The position numbers and the translations under genes are program-made. A stretch of 64,000 bases of DNA, from the NCBI GenBank assembly GCA_964486055.1, contig CAZALE010000005.1:151716-215715 (forward strand). The letters are read 5' to 3'. Shown piece by piece: positions 34,842 to 43,966 of this stretch. The DNA comes from J014 sp964486055 (GTDB taxonomy: Bacteria > Acidobacteriota > Blastocatellia > Pyrinomonadales > Pyrinomonadaceae). The notes under the pieces were generated by a model. The model was not told where the DNA came from. It searched no databases and saw only the letters and a list, made by a program, of their open reading frames with translations. The first letter of the stretch is position 1. Each line of letters starts with the position of its first letter.

Positions 34842-37800
34842 GGTAACACAGTACGGAACCTCACGATGAGTGCAGGTAATACAGGAACCGGAACCTCAGC
34901 CTCAGTTATTGGTGTCTTTAGTAGCAACATCTCAGCAACAAATAACAACATATCGCAAAACACAATTCATTCATTAAGTAACACAAATACAACGGCTGCA
35001 GTTGCCGTTACAGGACTGGTTTATAATGGCAACACGTCAGCAGGAACTTATTTAGTAGCGAGAAACTTTATTCATTCTTTGTCTGTTTCAAGCCTTGCTT
35101 CAGCCGTTTTGCGCGGTATTCTGCATGTTACTGGTAATGCCACTTATCAGAACAACATGATCAGGCTTGGAATCGACGCAGCTGGAAACTCTGTAACAGG
35201 ACCTTACGACATCGCTGGCTATGCCGAAACGGTTGGTTCGAATAACTTTTATCACAACACAATCTACATTGGCGGTTCCTCTGGAATCTCAAACGCTTTC
35301 ACAAATGCACTTTCCAGTGCTGTCACCGTCAATACCAGAAAATTTATCAATAATGTTCTTATCAACGATCGTTCGATTTCGGGCGGTAGCGGAGCGAATC
35401 TCGCAGCAACTTTTACAGGCAGTTTACCTAATCCTTCAGGTCTGACTTCGAACTACAACTTTTATTACTCTCAAAACGCTATTACGTTAATTCGAAATGG
35501 CTCGACCAATTATTCGCTATCCGGTTGGCGAACTGCTTCAGGCAACCAAGATGGTAATAGCTTCCAAGCTTTAAGCGTTGCACAATTTAACCTCGTAAAT
35601 CCGACGGGTGATGCTAGTAATGTTGATCTACACATTGCAAATACAGGTTCTACCATACTTGAACGAACAGGAACCCCGATCAGTTCGGTAACAGATGATT
35701 TCGATGGACAGCTTCGTGCTAGCTTTACGCCTGTCGATATTGGCGCTGATGCTGGCAATTTCACACAACCCGATGCTTTTCCACCAGTGATTACCTACAC
35801 GCCTTTAAACAACACAGCTTCGACATCAAATCGAAACTTGAGCGTGACGATCACAGATTTCACAGGAGTGGCCTCAGGAACTCTAGCTCCCAGAATCTAC
35901 TATCGTAAAGGTACGAGCGGCCCCTATGTTTCGACTCAATGCACTGGGACACAACCGAACTACACCTGTACAATTGACTATTCGTTAGTCGGAGGTGTTG
36001 TTACAAACGATACGATTCAATATTTTGTCGTTGCACAAGATACGCTTGGAAATCTGGCAGCAAATCCTAATGCTGGCTTTGCTGGAACAGACGTGAACAA
36101 TATTACTACTCCTCCGACAAATCCTAACCAATACAGAATAGCTATACCATATTCAGGAACATTATATGTTGGCTCAAGCGAACTAATTACAAGTTTAACT
36201 AATGCAGGCGGATTGTTCGAGCTACTCAACAACAATGTGTTGGTAGGAAATCTCACGGTTATTATTACTTCGGACTTAACAAATGAAACAGGAGCAAATC
36301 CACTAAATCAATTAACTGAAGAAGGCTCTGGTGCAGGTACTTACACGATAACAATTCAACCTTCGGGTGCTCGTACTATTGAGTTTACCGCTACAGGTAC
36401 AGGCATCAGGTTAACTGGAGCTGATCGTGTCACCATTGATGGTTTAAACACTGGTGGCAACTCTCTGATTATCAGAAACCCGAACACTAGCGCCACGGCT
36501 ACTATCTCTTTCAGTAATGACTCTTTAAACAACACTGTAAGGAACGCTACGATCGAAGGTGCAGCTACAAGCACCTCAGGCGGAGTCATCTTCTTTGGTT
36601 CGGGTACGACCACAGGTAACGATAACAACACAATCACTCAAAACGTGATTAGAAATCTTTCCGTCGGAACTGGAACACCCGCTTATTTGATCAATTCGAG
36701 CGGCTCATCGGCAACTGTTACTAACACCAATAACTCGATCACAAATAATATCCTGAAGAATTTCACCAACACAGCAATTAGTATTTCCTCTACTGGCAAT
36801 GAAAGCTGGACTATAACTGGCAATGAGATATTTGAAGAAGCTGCACAAACATCCCCTCTGACAGGAATAAGCTTCAGTTCATTAGGAACGAACGTAATTT
36901 CGCAAAACTCGATACATGACCTTAATACAAGTAATTCAGTCACTGGTATTATCCTTGGGGATGCTAGAAACACTACTGTCAGCCGAAACCGTATCTTCTC
37001 GATCCCGAGCACAAGCGGTTCGAATGGCACTTTGACGGGTATTCAGTTCAGTGGTTCGTTAGGCAATCCTGCCGCTGTAACAATTGTCAACAACATGATT
37101 TCAATCATTCCTGCTTTTAACAATAACCAAACGATTTACGGAATCAGAGACTTTGCCTACAGTGGCAATACGGTGACGATTGATCATAATACTGTCTTGA
37201 TTGGCGGAACAGCAACGGGTACCAACTCTACCTGGGCTTTAGTAAGAGGAACAAACACCTATACAACATTCACGGCAAGAAACAATATTCTCTTCAATAA
37301 CCGAACTGGCGGGTCGGGTAATCACTTTGCTATTGGAGATCAAAGCGCCAGCGCTGGTAGTTGGACCTCTAACTACAATATCTTTGTCGGTACAGGCACA
37401 ACCCCGGCAAACTTCTTTAACTATGGAACAGGTATTCCAGGACCAGCTGTTTCATTTGCTGCCTGGCAGGCCGGTCCACCATCTAGAGATGCAAACTCGC
37501 AAGCATCAAATCCGACTGGCAACTACACTGTCACAAATATGTTCTGGTCACCGACAGACTTACACCTTAATGTAATTGGAACAAACCCTGCTGTATCTTC
37601 TTGCCTACCATTGACAGCTGTCACGGCAGACTTTGATAACGATCCAAGACCTACAGGGACAAACCTAGCAGACATTGGAGCTGATGAAGTAGTGCAATCC
37701 ATAAGTGGAGTGCTTGCAGGTGGCACTTATTACAATGCTGCAATAACGACCGGCGACAGTTTAGGTGGTAACGTAACGATAACCTTCAATTTGACATTAA

Positions 37801-39437
37801 GTGGAGTTCTCAATAACGGCAGCAATACTCTCACCTTCGGTTGTAATGCCACGGTTTCTAACGTGAACCCGTCTAGGTACGTGGTCGGCAGTGTGGCTAA
37901 GCAATTCTGCGCGACTGGCAGCTTCACTTATCCGATTGGCTCATCCGATCCAAATGAATATACTCCCGTGACTGTCAACGTCACTGCTTTAGGTCAGAAT
38001 CCATCAACCTTGACTGCTTCAGTTACAGATGCTGCATTACCTGGCCTTGTCCCATCGCGATCCGTTAGCCGCTACTGGACATTGACCGAGGCTGGTGATA
38101 TCACGGCTGATCTGACATTCCAATACTTAGACTCAGGTGGAGAAGACGTACCGCCCACAGCTAACGAAAGCGATTTCCGCGTCTTTCGCAAGAGTGGAAG
38201 CCTCATCACGAATTTATGTCCATCATCGCCCTGTGTTAATACAGCAGCTAATACAGCAAGTGTTTCTGGAGTGACTGACTTTTCAGATTGGGGAATAGGT
38301 GAACAGGTTGCTACGCCTGGTCCTGCAGATGTAAGTGGACGAGTCATGACAAACTCTGGGCGCGGCATTGCAAGGGCTAGAGTAGTTGTAACCGATGAGA
38401 ATGGAGAAACACGAGTCACTCAAACTAATCCGTTCGGTTATTACAAGTTCCGCGGTCTTACATCTGGTCAAAACTATATCTTCACAGTCTCACATAAGCT
38501 GTATAGATTTAGTCAGCCATCCATAGTGCGATTCATAGCACAAGACGAGACAGACATTAATTTCATTGCTGATGGTTTTAACGAGGGTGTTAATCCGCAG
38601 GAAACTTATTTTGACCGAGCTCCATTCGATTTTGATGGAGACGGGCGAACAGACATATCGGTTTGGAGAGGCTCTGAGGGGCAATGGTACATCCGCAGGA
38701 GTTCAGATGGCAGATGGGAGAGTCAGAGATTTGGAATCTCTGATGATCTCATTGCTCCTGCGGATTATGATGGAGACGGACGAACCGACATAGCTATCTT
38801 TCGGCCATCAGAAAGTAAATGGTACATAATCTTATCTGCCAGCTCTGAACTACTTATCGAGCAGTTTGGAAAAAATGGGGACCGAGTCGTGCCTAACGAT
38901 TATGATGGAGATGGAAAAGCAGACATAGCTGTATTTCGTCCTGATGAAAGGCGTTTTTACATACTGCGGAGCTCCGATGGCCAAGTTTACTCAGAAGCTT
39001 TCGATACTAAAGGCTCGCTTATTCCGATGAGCGGGGATATGGATGGAGATGGTAAGGCGGACTGTGGAGTCTACAATCCTAAGACGGGAGCTTGGCAAGT
39101 GATTGTAAGCAATGGTATGGAGCAGCGGGCTGCCAGAATCGAGCCTGGAGGCGTTCCTGTATTGGTTGATATAGATGGAGATGGTAGGGCAGAGATTGGT
39201 GTTTATCTGAGCAAATCAAAACTCTGGAGGTTTAGAACCAGTAACGGCATTAAAGAAACTCAATCCGGATCAGGTAATATACCGATACTTGGAGATTATG
39301 ATGGTGATGGTAAAGTGGATGTAGGCACATATGGCGCAGGAGAGTGGCAAATAAAACAAAGCGCAAGCGCCATATGGAGAAGCTTGAGATTCGGCTTAGA
39401 TAGCGATTTGCCCGTTCCATCAGCAAATTCAAGATAA
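34842..39437 (+). CDS. Giant secreted beta-helix/FG-GAP protein, C-terminal part
   Basis: About 1531 residues continuing from the gap. First come beta-helix repeats rich in NNTI/NNS turns (34.8-37.7 kb), including a second copy of the GADRVTIDGLNTGGNSL module. An Ig-like region follows (TSRNLSVTITDFTGVAS at about 35.8 kb lies between helix blocks), then a carboxypeptidase-regulatory-like beta-sandwich (VSGRVMTNSGRGIARARVVV). The end has about seven FG-GAP/VCBS repeats with the calcium-loop core DFDGDGRTD, DYDGDGRTD, DYDGDGKAD, DMDGDGKAD, DIDGDGRAE and DYDGDGKVD. It is surface-exposed or secreted, probably for adhesion or carbohydrate binding. Asn codons are mostly AAC here, against AAT in most neighbours. 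Confidence 0.88.
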   Translation, partial: GNTVRNLTMSAGNTGTGTSASVIGVFSSNISATNNNISQNTIHSLSNTNTTAAVAVTGLVYNGNTSAGTYLVARNFIHSLSVSSLASAVLRGILHVTGNATYQNNMIRLGIDAAGNSVTGPYDIAGYAETVGSNNFYHNTIYIGGSSGISNAFTNALSSAVTVNTRKFINNVLINDRSISGGSGANLAATFTGSLPNPSGLTSNYNFYYSQNAITLIRNGSTNYSLSGWRTASGNQDGNSFQALSVAQFNLVNPTGDASNVDLHIANTGSTILERTGTPISSVTDDFDGQLRASFTPVDIGADAGNFTQPDAFPPVITYTPLNNTASTSNRNLSVTITDFTGVASGTLAPRIYYRKGTSGPYVSTQCTGTQPNYTCTIDYSLVGGVVTNDTIQYFVVAQDTLGNLAANPNAGFAGTDVNNITTPPTNPNQYRIAIPYSGTLYVGSSELITSLTNAGGLFELLNNNVLVGNLTVIITSDLTNETGANPLNQLTEEGSGAGTYTITIQPSGARTIEFTATGTGIRLTGADRVTIDGLNTGGNSLIIRNPNTSATATISFSNDSLNNTVRNATIEGAATSTSGGVIFFGSGTTTGNDNNTITQNVIRNLSVGTGTPAYLINSSGSSATVTNTNNSITNNILKNFTNTAISISSTGNESWTITGNEIFEEAAQTSPLTGISFSSLGTNVISQNSIHDLNTSNSVTGIILGDARNTTVSRNRIFSIPSTSGSNGTLTGIQFSGSLGNPAAVTIVNNMISIIPAFNNNQTIYGIRDFAYSGNTVTIDHNTVLIGGTATGTNSTWALVRGTNTYTTFTARNNILFNNRTGGSGNHFAIGDQSASAGSWTSNYNIFVGTGTTPANFFNYGTGIPGPAVSFAAWQAGPPSRDANSQASNPTGNYTVTNMFWSPTDLHLNVIGTNPAVSSCLPLTAVTADFDNDPRPTGTNLADIGADEVVQSISGVLAGGTYYNAAITTGDSLGGNVTITFNLTLSGVLNNGSNTLTFGCNATVSNVNPSRYVVGSVAKQFCATGSFTYPIGSSDPNEYTPVTVNVTALGQNPSTLTASVTDAALPGLVPSRSVSRYWTLTEAGDITADLTFQYLDSGGEDVPPTANESDFRVFRKSGSLITNLCPSSPCVNTAANTASVSGVTDFSDWGIGEQVATPGPADVSGRVMTNSGRGIARARVVVTDENGETRVTQTNPFGYYKFRGLTSGQNYIFTVSHKLYRFSQPSIVRFIAQDETDINFIADGFNEGVNPQETYFDRAPFDFDGDGRTDISVWRGSEGQWYIRRSSDGRWESQRFGISDDLIAPADYDGDGRTDIAIFRPSESKWYIILSASSELLIEQFGKNGDRVVPNDYDGDGKADIAVFRPDERRFYILRSSDGQVYSEAFDTKGSLIPMSGDMDGDGKADCGVYNPKTGAWQVIVSNGMEQRAARIEPGGVPVLVDIDGDGRAEIGVYLSKSKLWRFRTSNGIKETQSGSGNIPILGDYDGDGKVDVGTYGAGEWQIKQSASAIWRSLRFGLDSDLPVPSANSR

Positions 39438-39806
39438 CTAGCTTTCACCTCCACGAAAACTAAAGTCTACTCCGTAATCTCTCCGCGGAGTAGACTTTTA
39501 GTTTCTCAAGGTTGATTCATAGAGGCTCTCGGCCAATTAATTCATTGGGCCTTATGTTCGGCTAATTCTGAGCTTATTTTATTAGACTTATGAATCTACG
39601 GTCTTTATTTATTATCAGGGAGCACAAGAAGGAGCATAAGGTTATTTCACATTACAAACTGAATCATGCTTTTAAGTTTTTATGTAATCTAACTCAGCCG
39701 CTTAGTAGTTGTTTTTTCATTCTATAGTACAAGTTAGCCTAATCAGTGGTTTTTATTGGAATTAAAGTGAAGACAAAGGTAGTGCTGGTTGGTGATTTTT
39801 GATGGT
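39438..39806. other. Intergenic stretch, 369 bp
   Basis: It holds the terminator described separately and an imperfect hairpin (GGCCAAT near 39531 with ATTGGGCC). The remaining 250 bases are AT-rich, with no supported gene. Confidence 0.6.
39460..39505 (+). terminator. Terminator of the giant gene
   Basis: A 13-bp perfect stem (AAAGTCTACTCCG at 39462-39474 with CGGAGTAGACTTT at 39486-39498), extended by CTAAA/TTTTAG with one bulge, then TTTCT. It starts 23 bp after the stop. The symmetric A and T flanks would let it work in both directions. Confidence 0.8.
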
Positions 39807-40043
39807 CTAAATCTCATCCAAAATCTCAAACATTACCTTGCCTTGTTTTATTTCCTCTAGCGCTATAACAGTGGGTTTCGTTTTTCGGGGATCCAGGTTA
39901 ACACGCGGATTAGCCCCTTTTTGCAACTGCTTTGCTCTTTGTGCTGCGATTAAAACAAGTCGGTATTTAGAATCTATCTGCGGTACTTGTGCGGTTTCCT
40001 CTTTTATACTTGTTTGTTCATCATGTTTTTCGATATCTGTCAT
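39807..40043 (-). CDS. rpoZ: RNA polymerase omega subunit
   Basis: A 78-residue omega subunit, which helps the beta-prime subunit fold and assemble. The conserved core SKYRLVLIAAQRAKQLQKGA and the following TVIALEEIKQGK match the family; the first 24 residues are an acidic, variable extension. Its promoter is visible upstream. The usual neighbour gmk is absent, so it is transcribed alone. Confidence 0.9.
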   Translation of the reverse strand: MTDIEKHDEQTSIKEETAQVPQIDSKYRLVLIAAQRAKQLQKGANPRVNLDPRKTKPTVIALEEIKQGKVMFEILDEI

Positions 40044-40092
40044 ACTTTTATCACCTCTTTTGAAGTAAAAGTTCAGGTCACTGAAAATCTCA

Positions 40093-40121
40093 GATTAAAC
40101 ATTTGTCTCATTTTTTGTCAA
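40093..40121 (-). promoter_or_regulatory. Promoter of rpoZ
   Basis: On the minus strand TTGACA (40116-40121) is 17 bp from TTAATC (40093-40098). It lies about 50 bp before the rpoZ start and immediately after the terminator of the preceding unit. Confidence 0.65.
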
Positions 40122-40136
40122 GAGAAAAAATAAAGA

Positions 40137-40160
40137 AGCGGCGTCTCCCACACCGCCGCT
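40137..40160 (-). terminator. Terminator of the metalloprotease unit
   Basis: A GC-rich 7-bp stem (AGCGGCG / CGCCGCT). On the minus strand it is followed by TCTTTATTTTTTC, a good T-rich tract; on the plus strand it is followed by CCTTTTT. It could stop transcripts from both sides. Confidence 0.7.
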
Positions 40161-40167
40161 CCTTTTT

Positions 40168-40245
40168 ATGGCCACAAGTCCTCATCCTTGTGACCATTTA
40201 ACATCCACCGGGGAGGTGGACGATTATGATTATGCAAGATTGAAC
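40168..40245. other. Two further hairpins and a mini frame
   Basis: Next to the terminator are a hairpin GGCCACAAG (40170-40178) with CTTGTGACC (40187-40195, one bulge) and a perfect hairpin TCCACC/GGTGGA (40204-40220) with loop GGGGA. The plus strand then offers GGGGAGGTGG ahead of a five-codon ATG frame (M-I-M-Q-D) ending at about 40245. No plus-strand gene follows for 3.9 kb, so this may be a small RNA or chance. Confidence 0.35.
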
Positions 40246-40269
40246 TAGAAATTTCAAGTTTAGGACATC

Positions 40270-41562
40270 TCAAAATAGAAAAAAGTTTTTTGGTATTTTT
40301 CCTTTGTTGCTCATTACTATCGCACCAACTAAGAAAAACTCTAAGTTTTTGTTGCGGATCTTAAGCGTATAGGCTCCTTCATCGAGAGATTCCAGCAGAT
40401 CTAAACCTATGGAAATCACTGATAGATTCCCTTCAGATTCATGAACCGTGATTATATCTGCTATGGGTTTTATGTTGGGTGATGTGGATTCAATTTGTAT
40501 TTCCTGCAGAGAATCGTGATTTATAGATAGATACACAAGATATGTCGAACTTGGATTTACGATAATTGAATTAGTAGAAAGCTGACCATTGAAACCAATC
40601 TTTTCAGCGCTCAGATTTGCAGCTTTCGGTTCGATGGACCTGAATATTCTGAAGGTGCTTGCTGGTTTTAATAAAATAACTCCTAATTCAGATGAGACAA
40701 TCTTACCGTTTTTAATTCCTTGAGCATATAGCCGATATTTGCCTGCCTCTATGCCCCCTATGAAAAAATTCCCATAGGGATTACTTACATTAAAAGCTTG
40801 TAGTCTGCCTGACTCAGCATCTTCTAACCATATCTGCAATGGAAAAGTTTTCTCACCGAGTACAGTTATTCTTCCCGTCACAGAGGCGCAGCAATTTTCA
40901 TGGTTTGTTCCATAGATAGAGCGTATTACCGAGATATCTGCCTGTGATAAATCCCTGAAGAAAATCTGAGGTATTCCATAAGTGCCGTTCCTGGGTAAGT
41001 GGGGCGTCATTATTGAACAGTAAAGATTTACGTGCTCTAAACCAATCAAATGCCCTATTTCGTGGGTCAGAATGGTTTCGAAGTCAAAAGTCCCGAACTT
41101 ACCGTCTGTAGAGAATTTGATGTAAGGATTTAGAACGATATCCGCCTCGATTATATTATTGCGGCTGTAAAAAATCTTAGTTTTTGCAGGTATTTTATCG
41201 ACATCTTCCCCGAGGAAGGCAATGTTATCTGGTGTCGATTCTATAGTGATTAGATTTATGCCGTCAGGTGCATCGGTTGAAATTGATCTTTTCTCAGAGA
41301 TGAAAAATTCAAATTTTATATTGGCTGCAGCCTCCCATCTTTCTGCACTTCTTTTGACGAGGTTCACTATATCCTCGTTATTTGATATTTGGTTGGCATG
41401 CTCCAATAATGATGAAGATATAGCTATTTTTATCGGCTGTTTTTTCCATTTGAGTGTTTTGGCAGTTATATTAAGTGGAAAGAAAATAAAACAGAGAAAT
41501 ACAAATGAGTTGACTGCCCATATAGCAAAACGTTTGATCTTTTGCAGGAAGCTGATTTTCAT
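40270..41562 (-). CDS. Exported matrixin-like metalloprotease
   Basis: A 430-residue zinc protease of the metzincin type. A signal or anchor segment (VNSFVFLCFIFFPLNITA) is followed by the catalytic domain. The zinc motif is H167-E-I-G-H171-L-I-G-L-E-H177, and the Met-turn is S-I-M185-T-P. The C-terminal 200 residues form beta-sandwich domains, one like a carboxypeptidase-regulatory fold (GNFFIGGIEAGKYRLYAQG). The ATG at 41562 overlaps the stop of the upstream membrane peptide (TGATG), so translation is coupled; the longer open frame to 41709 is an artefact of that overlap. It probably cleaves extracellular protein. Confidence 0.9.
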   Translation of the reverse strand: MKISFLQKIKRFAIWAVNSFVFLCFIFFPLNITAKTLKWKKQPIKIAISSSLLEHANQISNNEDIVNLVKRSAERWEAAANIKFEFFISEKRSISTDAPDGINLITIESTPDNIAFLGEDVDKIPAKTKIFYSRNNIIEADIVLNPYIKFSTDGKFGTFDFETILTHEIGHLIGLEHVNLYCSIMTPHLPRNGTYGIPQIFFRDLSQADISVIRSIYGTNHENCCASVTGRITVLGEKTFPLQIWLEDAESGRLQAFNVSNPYGNFFIGGIEAGKYRLYAQGIKNGKIVSSELGVILLKPASTFRIFRSIEPKAANLSAEKIGFNGQLSTNSIIVNPSSTYLVYLSINHDSLQEIQIESTSPNIKPIADIITVHESEGNLSVISIGLDLLESLDEGAYTLKIRNKNLEFFLVGAIVMSNKGKIPKNFFLF

Positions 41563-41756
41563 CAAATTTCTGTTCCAACTTTTTCTAAATCCGCAAAGGC
41601 TACAACCAAAAGTAAAACTATCAAAGCTAAAGTGGCTAGTATGTATAAAATCGCTATCTCTTGGAGCGCAACTAAGACGCCTATAACACTGCCAACTACG
41701 ACTAGCCATAAAAGAGCTTTTGTTCTTCTGCTCATAGATGTTTTTTTCTTTTCCAT
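41562..41756 (-). CDS. Small two-span membrane protein
   Basis: A 64-residue protein with a basic start (MEKKKTSMSRRTK) and two hydrophobic spans (ALLWLVVVGSVIGVLVAL and AILYILATLALIVLLLVVAF) joined by a short turn. AAGGAGATC lies seven bases before the ATG. It overlaps the metalloprotease start by one base. I recognise no family. It might help secretion or control of the protease. Confidence 0.7.
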   Translation of the reverse strand: MEKKKTSMSRRTKALLWLVVVGSVIGVLVALQEIAILYILATLALIVLLLVVAFADLEKVGTEI

Positions 41757-41815
41757 AGATGATCTCCTTGTAATCTTATAGTTTAGTTTCTTCAGAGATT
41801 ATTTGGCAAGCTGGA

Positions 41816-42787
41816 TCATTCGATGACTCTCAATGGTAGTTGCGATAAGTCCCTTTTTTCCGCTTCAAAGGTGTAGAGAACCGTATCTTGTTTTCTTTTG
41901 CCTTTCTCTAAAACTTCAATTATGTCGAAGGGTTTTAGTTTAATGTCTGTTTGTTTACCAGATTTTATCGTTTTTAAATCCACTTCGATCGTTTTGGTTT
42001 CGCCTTGTTGTTTACGAAATATAACTATTTTCCCATCGGCACTTTTGGTGATTCCGCCAGCCGAGGCAATTGCCTGAGTCAGGGAAAGATCTGGTCTAAA
42101 ATAGATTCTGCCAGTTCTCTGAACAGCGCCGAAAATGTAGAGAGGCTCAGCCTCTACTACCTCTATCACGTCACCACTTGAGATTATGGGATTGGCTGAA
42201 TCTTTACCCTCGAGCAAATCTGTTATTTTGATATCTATCTTGGTTGAGTCTTGATTTTGATCGATGTGACAGCCAGCCAATTTTGATCTAATGATGGATA
42301 TGCGGCCACTTGTCACTTCAGTAAGACCACCAGCCAACGCAATTATCTCGCTTAATCTTACTTCTCTCTTGATTCGCAGTCTTGTTGGAGTTTTAACTGC
42401 ACCGAATATAACAGCAATTGGGCGATTAGATGTATCGATTATCTTAACAACTACATTGGGCTCACGTATGAACTTTGAATAAGCCTTTTTTACGTTTTCC
42501 GCTAGTTCCTCTTCGGTTTCGCACAAGGCATAGAGTGGATCGGCAACTAAAGGAAGATCGTTGATGAATCCCTCAGGATTTATGCTGCCTTTCCAATCAT
42601 ATTCAGGAAAGCCTATGGCCTTGATCTCTAAGACATCACCGAAATGTATCCGAGACTGTGGCTGAATCGTTTGAGAATAAAAATGAGTGCTGAGATAAAG
42701 AAAAATTACTAAAACCTTAATCGGTGAAAGCGTCGTCTCTATGATATCTTGAGTTCTTCTTAACACACGGGAATTAGATTTTTTCAA
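41816..42787 (-). CDS. Polysaccharide export protein with SLBB domains (Wza-like)
   Basis: A 323-residue outer-membrane export component. After a hydrophobic export segment (SPIKVLVIFLYLSTHFYSQ) comes the Poly_export domain (IHFGDVLEIKAIGFPEYDW). Two SLBB domains follow, each with the V-x-x-P-T-x-L or L-x-x-A-IxxAGG signature (EIIALAGGLTE and QAIASAGGIT). No lipobox cysteine is seen at the usual place, unlike Wza. The frame starts with TTG at 42787; a GTG at 42766 is possible. It likely works with the sugar transferase at 7.3-8.8 kb. Confidence 0.88.
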   Translation of the reverse strand: MKKSNSRVLRRTQDIIETTLSPIKVLVIFLYLSTHFYSQTIQPQSRIHFGDVLEIKAIGFPEYDWKGSINPEGFINDLPLVADPLYALCETEEELAENVKKAYSKFIREPNVVVKIIDTSNRPIAVIFGAVKTPTRLRIKREVRLSEIIALAGGLTEVTSGRISIIRSKLAGCHIDQNQDSTKIDIKITDLLEGKDSANPIISSGDVIEVVEAEPLYIFGAVQRTGRIYFRPDLSLTQAIASAGGITKSADGKIVIFRKQQGETKTIEVDLKTIKSGKQTDIKLKPFDIIEVLEKGKRKQDTVLYTFEAEKRDLSQLPLRVIE

Positions 42788-42810
42788 TTGATTTTGGTTT
42801 TTTAACTGAA

Positions 42811-43020
42811 TTAATTAGTAAGTTGTTGGGCGTCCTTGGTTTTCGTTTTTTTTTCTCGTTTACTCTTTTTGAGAAAAGGAATTGCGAATCCCTTGAACTC
42901 CCAGTTGCAACTATTACAGAGGAGATTAAAACGAAAGAGAATCTTAGACCAGAAAGGAGTTGGTAAATATCCCTTTTTTATTTTATCGCTTCCACATCTT
43001 GGGCATCTTTGACTAATCAT
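42811..43020 (-). CDS. Small zinc-ribbon protein
   Basis: A 69-residue protein with two CxxC knuckles, CPRCGSDKI near the start and CNSCNWEFKG in the middle, forming one zinc ribbon, then a lysine-rich tail. GAGGTGA precedes the ATG at 43020. Its role is unknown. It lies 23 bp upstream of the exporter gene and 25 bp downstream of the TPR-like membrane protein, so all are likely in one unit. Confidence 0.72.
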   Translation of the reverse strand: MISQRCPRCGSDKIKKGYLPTPFWSKILFRFNLLCNSCNWEFKGFAIPFLKKSKREKKTKTKDAQQLTN

Positions 43021-43045
43021 CAAAACTCACCTCGCCACGGTCTTT

Positions 43046-43966
43046 TTACTTATCGTAGTTTTGGTTATTGCTTTTAATGAATGCGAGCCTCTCGAGCTCA
43101 TTGTTTATCTTTTCAATCATCATTTCCTTCTCAATTCCATCTGAAATAGCTAGATTTTCGAGGGCTCTTTTGTAGTATTCGATAGCTTCCTGAATCTGGT
43201 TGCTAGAAACAGCATCCTCAGCTAACTTTATATTTTCTGCAGCATTAATCGAGGATATTATATCACGGATTACCTGCATTGATTCAATCAAACTTTTTTC
43301 CTGGGGATAAAAGGATAATGCGAAATCTAATCTTTCTATTGCCTCTTGAGCTTTTCTTAATTTTTCCTTTGTTTCTTGTTCTGTTTTGGAGAGATGGAGT
43401 AAGGCTTTTGCTTCTAACTCAGCCCATGTGAGTAAGTGATGTTTATGAAGACGCATTACGTATTTCCTGCCACGCAGTATCGGGGCTAAGCGAGGGGAAT
43501 TGGCCGAAATTCTCTCGAGTTCTTTTTCAGTAAGCTTGAGATAGTCATTGCATGCCTGAAAAACCTTGAAGTGTGCTTCTGGTATTCTATCCAGTACTTT
43601 TGCAGCTTCTGACTTGCGCTCTATCTCCTTTATGAGAAAAGAATTCCTCTCAATGGTGAGTTTTTTATTGATAAACTGCTTTTCATCGCTGATGGCAATT
43701 ATGTTTTCATCTAGCCGTTTTTGAATTTTGATGAATCTGTCCCTCAGTCTACGTAGAAATATCTCGCGGAATAAGACGCATGAAGTAAAGAAAAGCGATA
43801 GTATCAGCAAAACAAGGTAGTGGTCTTCGTTGTCATTTGAGAAGAAATATGAAAGTAGTAAGAATATAGATGCTATAATCAGGCAGAGGGAATAATAAGC
43901 TATCGCAGAGAGCCAAAATGGTTTTCTGTGAATTCTTCTAAAACCTCTTGAATAAATCACCTCCAT
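43046..43966 (-). CDS. Two-span membrane protein with helical TPR-like domain
   Basis: A 306-residue protein. Two adjacent membrane spans (about residues 22-43 and 52-70: YYSLCLIIASIFLLLSYFF, YLVLLILSLFFTSCVLF) are followed by a long, charged, helical cytoplasmic part. The final 90 residues contain two TPR-like repeats (ALSFYPQEKSLIESM, AIEYYKRALENLAI). GAGAGGGG precedes the ATG at 43966; the frame is open to a TTG at 43999. I do not recognise a named family. Its place beside the exporter suggests a scaffold role in envelope assembly, which is a guess. Confidence 0.7.
   Translation of the reverse strand: MEVIYSRGFRRIHRKPFWLSAIAYYSLCLIIASIFLLLSYFFSNDNEDHYLVLLILSLFFTSCVLFREIFLRRLRDRFIKIQKRLDENIIAISDEKQFINKKLTIERNSFLIKEIERKSEAAKVLDRIPEAHFKVFQACNDYLKLTEKELERISANSPRLAPILRGRKYVMRLHKHHLLTWAELEAKALLHLSKTEQETKEKLRKAQEAIERLDFALSFYPQEKSLIESMQVIRDIISSINAAENIKLAEDAVSSNQIQEAIEYYKRALENLAISDGIEKEMMIEKINNELERLAFIKSNNQNYDK

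Noticed and set aside
34741..34846. Apparent frameshift in the giant gene
   Set aside because: The frame change coincides with a 100-N placeholder of unknown real length, so it does not show a broken gene.
35510..38471. Several long minus-strand frames inside the giant gene
   Set aside because: They arise because Thr/Asn/Gly-rich repeats leave stops rare on the other strand. They have no ribosome sites and no family features.
38600..39340. Repeated GATGGAGACGG-type DNA as a tandem repeat or CRISPR
   Set aside because: The repeats are codons of the FG-GAP calcium loops, spaced irregularly and diverged, within one open frame.
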